This document shows positions 1 to 3,908 of a stretch of DNA of 5,356 nt, piece by piece. Made by a program: the position numbers and the translations under genes. The notes beneath the pieces are model-generated. The model searched no databases. It had not been told where the DNA came from and worked only from the letters and a program-made list of their open reading frames with translations. The stretch's first letter is position 1. Each line of letters begins with the position of its first letter. This DNA comes from Nocardioidaceae bacterium (lineage in GTDB: Bacteria; Actinomycetota; Actinomycetes; Propionibacteriales; Nocardioidaceae), in assembly GCA_025965395.1 (NCBI GenBank), contig JAOPXA010000026.1, positions 1 to 5,356 on the forward strand, given 5' to 3'.

Positions 1-64
1 CGACGACTCGCCGGTTGTTTCGTCGCCGAACGCACGTCTCACGGGAGAGCGAAAGGACGCGCGT

Positions 65-424
65 ATGCAGGCACGGCGCGAGCGTGGCATGGTGACCGCC
101 GAGACCGCGGTGGTCTTGCCGTTCCTCGTGGCGATCGGCCTCCTCCTGGTGTGGGTGGTGTCGATCGGGATGACGCAGGTGCGGCTGGTGGACGCGTCCC
201 GGGAGGGCGCCCGGATGATCGCGCGCGGCGACGCGACAAGTCGGGCCGTGCGGACGGTGAAGGACCTCGCCCCCAAGGGCGCGAAGGTCTCGGTGAGCAA
301 GGAGGACGGCTTGGTCACGATCACCGTCAAAGGGACCGCCAAGCTCGACATCCCGTTGTTCGCCCGGGTGACCAAAGTGGGGCTCAAGGCGCGGTCGGTG
401 TCGTCCCTCGAGGGCAACCCGTGA
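65..424 (+). CDS. TadE-family pseudopilin (Flp/Tad pilus assembly)
   Basis: A 119-residue TadE-like protein, a minor pseudopilin of the tight-adherence secretion/pilus machinery that acts at the cytoplasmic membrane. The N-terminus has a short basic leader ending RERG (residues 5-8), then MVTAE, then a single hydrophobic helix at about 16-36. Gly8 followed by Glu13 (+5) is the pattern of prepilin-peptidase substrates. The remainder is a small outside domain rich in beta-forming stretches (VTITVKGT) ending in ARSVSSLE, as is usual in actinobacterial TadE proteins; the length is normal for the family. The start at 65 is supported by AAAGGA at 52-57, seven bases upstream. The reading frame is open back to base 1, so an earlier start outside the window cannot be excluded. 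It overlaps the next gene by four bases, implying translational coupling. The other Tad genes (ATPase, TadB/C, Flp pilin) should lie to the left of the window. Confidence 0.86.
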   Translation: MQARRERGMVTAETAVVLPFLVAIGLLLVWVVSIGMTQVRLVDASREGARMIARGDATSRAVRTVKDLAPKGAKVSVSKEDGLVTITVKGTAKLDIPLFARVTKVGLKARSVSSLEGNP

Positions 425-768
425 GGGAGCGTGGCTCGGCCAGCATCTATTCCGTGACCATCCTGGCGCTGTTGATGTTCATGATGCTGGTGGGAGTGCA
501 CCTTTCGACGCTCGTCCGCGACACGCACGAAGCGGCGCGTGCGGCCGACTTGGCAGCCATCGCTGCGACGGAGGCCGCCATTGCAGGGCAGGACGGGTGC
601 CTGTTGGCTCGCCGCGTCGCCCGAGCCAACGATGCCCGTGTGATCGCCTGCTCAATGAGGTTCGAGGTCGCAACTGTGACCGCGCGCGTCACCTCGGCGC
701 CGATCTGGGGCAAGCGGTTTCAGTTCGATCGCCGCGCCCGAGCAGCGCCGGCCGATCTTGTCGACTGA
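421..768 (+). CDS. Rv3654c-family TadE-like protein, GTG start
   Basis: A 115-residue protein matching the Rv3654c-type TadE-like family that follows TadE in actinobacterial Tad loci. It starts at a GTG inside a GTGA overlap with the tadE stop codon, so it is probably translated by coupling. The start is favoured because it gives the expected short leader RERG (residues 2-5) followed by one hydrophobic helix at about 9-28. After the helix come the family-like segments HEAARAADLAAIAA (36-49) and C60 LLARRVARAND, then C77; the two cysteines may form a disulfide outside the membrane. It ends ARAAPADLVD, near the usual family end. Unlike TadE it has no glutamate at +5 after the leader glycine (Tyr10 instead), so processing by prepilin peptidase is doubtful. 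Function is not known in detail; a role in pilus assembly is inferred from context. The longer open frame reaching back to 151 is a shadow of tadE. Confidence 0.78.
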   Translation: MRERGSASIYSVTILALLMFMMLVGVHLSTLVRDTHEAARAADLAAIAATEAAIAGQDGCLLARRVARANDARVIACSMRFEVATVTARVTSAPIWGKRFQFDRRARAAPADLVD

Positions 769-773
769 CGCAG

Positions 774-809
774 ATCGGGCTCGACCGACAGGTGTCGATC
801 GAGCCCGAT
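774..809. terminator. Bidirectional hairpin terminator between convergent genes
   Basis: A perfect 11-bp inverted repeat, ATCGGGCTCGA (774-784) and TCGAGCCCGAT (799-809). Inside it a further 4-bp stem CGAC/GTCG (786-789 and 794-797) closes an AGGT tetraloop after a single C/A mismatch. It fills most of the 52 bases between the stop of the Tad pair (768) and the stop of the convergent hydratase gene (821). There is no strong T-tract on either side, which is common in high-GC actinobacteria, so termination in both directions is inferred from position and stem strength. Confidence 0.75.
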
Positions 810-820
810 GAGGTGAAGAA

Positions 821-1615
821 CTACTTGCCGGTGAAGCTCGGCTTGCGCTTGTCGAGGAAGGAGTTCACGGCCTCGAGGTGGTCCGACGAGTGGCTCGACA
901 GTGCCTCGTAGGCGATGCCGGCGTCGAGTGAGATCGCAGCGATCTGCTTGAGACGCACGTTGACCGACATCTTCGAGGTCTCGATTGCGCGGCGCGGCCC
1001 AGTGGCGAGGCGCTGGGCGTATGTCTCTACGACCTCGTCGAGCTCAGCGGCTGGGAGGCACTTGTAGATCATGCCCAGGCGCTCGGCATCCTGAGCGGTG
1101 ATCGGGTCACCCGTCATGAGGTAGTGCTTGGCCAGACCGGGGATGAGCGTCGGCCACGCGACAGCGCCGCCATCGCCTGCGGTCAGACCGACCTTCACAT
1201 GCGGGTCGGCAAACTTCGCGTGGTCCGCCGCGAACACGACATCGGCCATCAAGGCGATCGTCGCGCCGAGCCCGGCGGCGATGCCGTTGACCTTGGCGAT
1301 GATCGGCTTGGGGCAGTCGAGGATGAAGTTGACGATCCGCTTGGCGTTGACCACAGCGACGTAGAACTCGTCGGGGTTGTCGATGATCGTACGGATGTGG
1401 TTGATGTCGCCACCGGCGCTGAACGCGCGCTCGCCGGCGCCGGTGATCACGAGAACGCGGGTCGCCTCGTCAGTGGTCACGTCGTAGAAAAGCTTGGAGA
1501 CCTCCAGCTCAGCAGGACCGCTGAGCGAGTTCATCTTGTCGGGGTTGTTGATCGTTGCGTAGAGGACACCGCCACTTCGCTCGAACGTGAATGCGGTATA
1601 GCTGCTGAAATCCAT
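821..1615 (-). CDS. Enoyl-CoA hydratase/isomerase family protein (non-canonical active site)
   Basis: A 264-residue crotonase-fold protein, the usual length. The family binds acyl-CoA thioesters and stabilises an enolate in an oxyanion hole. Both oxyanion-hole segments are present: AFSAGGDI (64-71) and NGIAAGLGA (110-118). By eye alignment to rat mitochondrial enoyl-CoA hydratase, the two catalytic glutamates (Glu144, Glu164) correspond to Thr119 and His139, in ATIALMAD and FADPHVKVGL. Asp148 in LTAGDGG could act as an acid/base, as an aspartate does in some other crotonases. The reaction may therefore be isomerisation, hydrolysis or another CoA step rather than classical hydration; the substrate is unknown. 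The start MDFSSYTAF is chosen over an in-frame ATG at 1675 because AGAGG lies five bases upstream of 1615 and the extra 20 residues would overlie a likely promoter. It is a single-gene unit bounded by hairpins on both sides. Confidence 0.92.
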   Translation of the reverse strand: MDFSSYTAFTFERSGGVLYATINNPDKMNSLSGPAELEVSKLFYDVTTDEATRVLVITGAGERAFSAGGDINHIRTIIDNPDEFYVAVVNAKRIVNFILDCPKPIIAKVNGIAAGLGATIALMADVVFAADHAKFADPHVKVGLTAGDGGAVAWPTLIPGLAKHYLMTGDPITAQDAERLGMIYKCLPAAELDEVVETYAQRLATGPRRAIETSKMSVNVRLKQIAAISLDAGIAYEALSSHSSDHLEAVNSFLDKRKPSFTGK

Positions 1616-1620
1616 GGGGG

Positions 1621-1628
1621 CCTCTTTT
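1621..1628 (-). promoter_or_regulatory. Ribosome binding site deciding the hydratase start
   Basis: On the minus strand AAAAGAGG lies five bases before the ATG at 1615. The alternative in-frame ATG at 1675 has only CTAGCA-like sequence before it, so the shorter 264-residue product is preferred. Confidence 0.7.
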
Positions 1629-1652
1629 GGGTTCGGTACGGGTCGTCGCCTG

Positions 1653-1681
1653 ATTGTATACTTTTCCGTCTGCATTGCTAG
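1653..1681 (-). promoter_or_regulatory. Possible promoter with GTATAC palindrome for the hydratase gene
   Basis: On the minus strand TACAAT (1658-1653) matches five of six positions of the TATAAT -10 consensus. It is preceded at 17 bases by CTAGCA (1681-1676), a weak -35 matching three of six. The predicted transcript start near 1646 would give a leader of about 30 bases. The -10 overlaps the self-complementary GTATAC (1656-1661), set in a locally A/T-rich patch that stands out in this GC-rich DNA. Such a core occurs in operators of some GntR-family repressors, but here its flanks are not symmetric (TTGTATACTT), so an operator is speculative. Confidence 0.35.
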
Positions 1682-1711
1682 ACAGGACCGGTGAAGTCAG
1701 GCAACGCAGAA

Positions 1712-1745
1712 GCATGGTGGGCGACCCGAAGGCCGCCCACCATGC
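1712..1745 (-). terminator. Hairpin terminator after the small secreted protein gene
   Basis: A perfect 12-bp inverted repeat, GCATGGTGGGCG (1712-1723) and CGCCCACCATGC (1734-1745), with a 10-base loop. It begins eight bases past the minus-strand stop codon at 1753 and lies upstream of the likely hydratase promoter, so it should separate the two minus-strand genes. On the minus strand the following bases are TTCTGCGTT, only a weak T-rich tail. Direction is inferred from gene order. Confidence 0.75.
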
Positions 1746-1752
1746 GCGGGGT

Positions 1753-2220
1753 TCAGCGGCATCCGGAGCAGACGACCGTTCCGGTGCCGAGGTTCCAGCG
1801 GCCGCTGCCGGCTGGAGCGGTGTAGGTCGAGCCGTAGAAGAAGGCCGTACCCACCCGCTGGCTGACGACCATCTTGACCGGGTAGTTCTGGTTCGAGCCA
1901 CCGATGTTGACCGCACCGCAGCTGTTGCGATTCAGGTTGCCGTTGAAGATCGTATACCAGCTGCCCTGCCAGTACGCCTGCAGCGAGTAGGGCGTTCCGG
2001 CAAACCCGTAGCCGGCTTGCGTCGATCGGAAACACCCCTCGACGTAGCTGGCTGCGTGGGCCGCTCCGGTCGTAGCGGTGGTCAGGCCGACGACCGCGCC
2101 GAACGACAGGATCAACGAGGCGAAGAGTCGGATCAGACGACGGCGGGGCCGGCGAGCGGCGACTGCGGGGGCGGCTGACGAATCTGTGGTGGGGGCTTCG
2201 GGGGTAGCGATGGTGTTCAT
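1753..2220 (-). CDS. Small secreted protein with four cysteines, function unknown
   Basis: A 155-residue protein I do not recognise as a named family. It has a long Ala/Thr/Pro-rich then arginine-rich N-region (RRPRRRLIRLF, 23-33), a hydrophobic core at about 34-50, and a likely signal-peptidase site after AHA (54-56). The mature form would be about 99 residues. The RRRLI stretch (26-30) could also serve the twin-arginine route; this is undecided. The mature chain is rich in Gly, Tyr, Asn and Ser, with Cys63, Cys101, Cys151 and Cys154, the last two in a C-terminal CSGC. Two disulfides and a small beta-sheet fold are likely for such an extracellular protein. The start at 2220 is chosen because AGGAGGA stands just upstream; an in-frame ORF extending to 2271 would bury this site. 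It is transcribed divergently from the secreted metalloprotease, so shared control, or a role as substrate, inhibitor or partner, is possible but unproven. Confidence 0.8.
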   Translation of the reverse strand: MNTIATPEAPTTDSSAAPAVAARRPRRRLIRLFASLILSFGAVVGLTTATTGAAHAASYVEGCFRSTQAGYGFAGTPYSLQAYWQGSWYTIFNGNLNRNSCGAVNIGGSNQNYPVKMVVSQRVGTAFFYGSTYTAPAGSGRWNLGTGTVVCSGCR

Positions 2221-2224
2221 GATG

Positions 2225-2231
2225 TCCTCCT
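2225..2231 (-). promoter_or_regulatory. Strong ribosome binding site of the small secreted protein gene
   Basis: On the minus strand AGGAGGA lies four bases before the ATG at 2220. It is a near-ideal Shine-Dalgarno sequence and the strongest in the window, which suggests high expression and fixes the start codon. Confidence 0.75.
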
Positions 2232-2298
2232 GGTTCGTGGCTCCGGGGTTGGGGCCTGCTGGAGTCACCAATGTCGCTCGGAACCACCGTCGGCGACT

Positions 2299-2335
2299 GT
2301 TCGCAAACCAACAGTTGGAGCGTTCGAATGCGAAC
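2299..2335. promoter_or_regulatory. Dyad cluster in the divergent control region (candidate operator)
   Basis: The 190 bases between the two divergent secreted-protein genes (2221-2410) contain overlapping symmetric elements. These are 7-bp arms GTTCGCA (2299-2305) and TGCGAAC (2329-2335), the odd palindrome CCAACAGTTGG (2308-2318), and GTTCG-4-CGAAC (2322-2335). Together they span under 40 bases and lie about 76 bases from the protease start and 79 bases from the secreted-protein start, well placed for a regulator controlling both. No convincing -35/-10 pair was found for either gene in this region. That the dyads bind a regulator is inference. Confidence 0.4.
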
Positions 2336-2410
2336 TGAGCGGAGGCGCCAGATCGACGACGGTTGCACTAGCAGCCAATCCGGCGGCTCAACTTCTGAAG
2401 GGAACACACC

Positions 2411-3841
2411 ATGCTCACCATCACCAAGCACCACCGAGGAGCTGCGGCGACAGCCGCACTGACGGCCACCCTGCTCGCCACAGTCCTCGGCGCGGCACAT
2501 CCGGCAGAGGCCAGCGCTTCACACGCGAAGTCCATTCCGACAGGAGCGACATCGAGCAAAGTCGACCCTCACGTACGAGCCACCATCGATCACCGCATGG
2601 GTAAGAAGGCGATCAGCTTCCTCGGCACCGACCTCGCGAAGCACGCCAAGCGGAGCCACATCAGCAGTGCCCAGCTGAAGAAGCTCCTCACAGATGACCA
2701 CTCCGTACGGGTAGACGAAGCCGGCAACCTCGAAGCGTCCGATGGTGCAGGTGGCACGGGTGCCATCGTCACGACAGGAAAGGCAGACACCCTCGTTTGG
2801 CCGATCAACCAGACGCAATTGCTGCACTCGCGGCCTGGTGCGACCAAGAAGATCTACTTGGACTTCAACGGCCACACGACAACGGGTACGCAGTGGAACA
2901 CTGACGTCGGCCGCACGTCCTTCACGACGCCGGTCTGGAGCCGGGATGGTGACTTGTCTACCTTTAACACCGCCGAGGCGGCGGCGATCCAGGCCGCATA
3001 TTCGAGCGTGGCTGAGGACTTCGCGCCCTTCGACGTAGATGTCACGACTCAAGACCCGGGCGTTGAGGGCTTGCGGAAGTCCTCCGCATCCGACACGTCA
3101 TACGGAATCCGGGTCGTGGTGGGCAAGAACACCTGGCTCAACGTCCTCAACAGTGGCTTCGCCAAGTTCTACTCGTTCAGCTGGAACAACGACACTCCCG
3201 CATACTGCTTCGCGGATGCAAACACGCCTACCAAGCAGATCGCCGAATGCATCAGCCACGAAACCGGCCACACGGTAGGGCTCTTCCACGACGGCCAGGC
3301 CGGTGTCACCGACTACTACAAGGGTCACGCGAACTGGGCTCCCATCATGGGTGACAGCTACAGCCGCGCGATGACGCAGTGGAGCAGGGGTCAGTACCCC
3401 GGCGCCAACAACACCCAGGATGACCTCAGCGTCATCGGGAGCTACCTCGGCTGGGTTCCGGACGATTACGCAGGCACCACTGCCACCACCGCGACGCTTC
3501 CAGCAGGCACCACCCGCTCGGGGAAAATCTCCTACGGATCCGGCGAGTATGACGCTTTCAAGTTCTCGCTCGGTTCGACCAGGACGGTCAACATCCAGTC
3601 CTGGGAGGGATTCCAGCAGGTCGACACGAACCTCAACAGCCGCGTGCAGGTGACCAACTCCGCCGGTACGGTCATCGCGACCTCGTCACCTTCGGGGAAC
3701 ACGCGGACCAACATGAACGTCACCCTTGCGGCGGGCACGTACTACGTCTTCGTCGATGGAGTCGGCGAGAATACCGCTTCCACCGGCTACACCAACTACG
3801 ACTCGATGGGCTACTACAACCTTCTGCTCCAGTTCGTGTGA
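2411..3841 (+). CDS. Secreted zinc metalloprotease with PPC-like C-terminal domain
   Basis: A 476-residue secreted metallopeptidase predicted to cleave proteins outside the cell. Domains: signal peptide at about 1-35 (hydrophobic core 11-28, likely cleavage near AEASA); a charged Lys/His-rich segment at about 36-140, probably an inhibitory pro-region; a catalytic domain at about 145-350 opening with KKIYLDFNGHTTTGTQWN; and a C-terminal beta domain at about 365-476 that resembles the bacterial pre-peptidase C-terminal (PPC) domain, with DAFKFSL and AGTYYVFVDG. The zinc site is HETGHTVGLFHDG (283-295): His283, His287 and His293 as ligands and Glu284 as catalytic base, the metzincin HExxHxxGxxHD pattern. 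Met313 in PIMG fits the Met-turn. Cys266 and Cys280 are the only cysteines and could form a disulfide beside the site. GAAGGGA at 2397-2403 supports the start. The PPC-like domain may be removed during maturation. Substrate unknown; nutrition or cell-surface processing are possibilities. Confidence 0.93.
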   Translation: MLTITKHHRGAAATAALTATLLATVLGAAHPAEASASHAKSIPTGATSSKVDPHVRATIDHRMGKKAISFLGTDLAKHAKRSHISSAQLKKLLTDDHSVRVDEAGNLEASDGAGGTGAIVTTGKADTLVWPINQTQLLHSRPGATKKIYLDFNGHTTTGTQWNTDVGRTSFTTPVWSRDGDLSTFNTAEAAAIQAAYSSVAEDFAPFDVDVTTQDPGVEGLRKSSASDTSYGIRVVVGKNTWLNVLNSGFAKFYSFSWNNDTPAYCFADANTPTKQIAECISHETGHTVGLFHDGQAGVTDYYKGHANWAPIMGDSYSRAMTQWSRGQYPGANNTQDDLSVIGSYLGWVPDDYAGTTATTATLPAGTTRSGKISYGSGEYDAFKFSLGSTRTVNIQSWEGFQQVDTNLNSRVQVTNSAGTVIATSSPSGNTRTNMNVTLAAGTYYVFVDGVGENTASTGYTNYDSMGYYNLLLQFV

Positions 3842-3860
3842 CCAACGCCCCACCGCCCAG

Positions 3861-3906
3861 CAGCGGTGCACCCGCCCAGGACGACCTGGGCGGGTGCACT
3901 GCGCTG
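3861..3906. terminator. Long perfect hairpin, bidirectional terminator
   Basis: A perfect 15-bp stem, GTGCACCCGCCCAGG (3866-3880) and CCTGGGCGGGTGCAC (3885-3899), closed by an ACGA tetraloop. Five more pairs, CAGCG (3861-3865) with CGCTG (3902-3906), extend it across a two-base bulge. It lies between the protease stop (3841) and the helicase stop (3909), which converge, and ends three bases from the latter. The plus-strand side is followed by TTCT only. It is the strongest hairpin in the window and should serve both genes. Confidence 0.85.
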
Positions 3907-3908
3907 TT

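Noticed and set aside
1..95. Tail of an upstream gene ending at 95
   Set aside because: All three plus frames are open through 1-64, but none resembles a Flp pilin or other Tad protein; the frame ending at 95 is arginine-rich and overlaps tadE, so nothing can be supported.
151..420. Upstream extension of the second Tad gene to an ATG at 151
   Set aside because: This stretch overlaps tadE almost fully and reads as low-complexity Gly/Arg/Asp-rich protein typical of a frame shadow; the GTG at 421 gives the expected leader and helix.
1616..1675. Twenty-residue N-terminal extension of the hydratase
   Set aside because: It lacks a good ribosome binding site, covers the likely promoter, and the extra residues precede the usual start of the crotonase fold.
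1124..1681. 185-residue plus-strand ORF opposite the hydratase gene
   Set aside because: It is Asp/Val/Gly-rich with no recognisable motif and lies antisense to a clear enzyme gene; it is a GC-bias shadow.
2322..2335. SOS (LexA) box at GTTCG-N4-CGAAC
   Set aside because: The actinobacterial/Bacillus SOS box is CGAAC-N4-GTTCG; here the half-sites are in the opposite order, so it is not a LexA site.
1697..2500. 267-residue minus-strand ORF across the secreted protein gene and the divergent region
   Set aside because: Arg/Ser/Pro-rich composition, no motif, no matching start signal; it crosses the divergent control region and the protease start.
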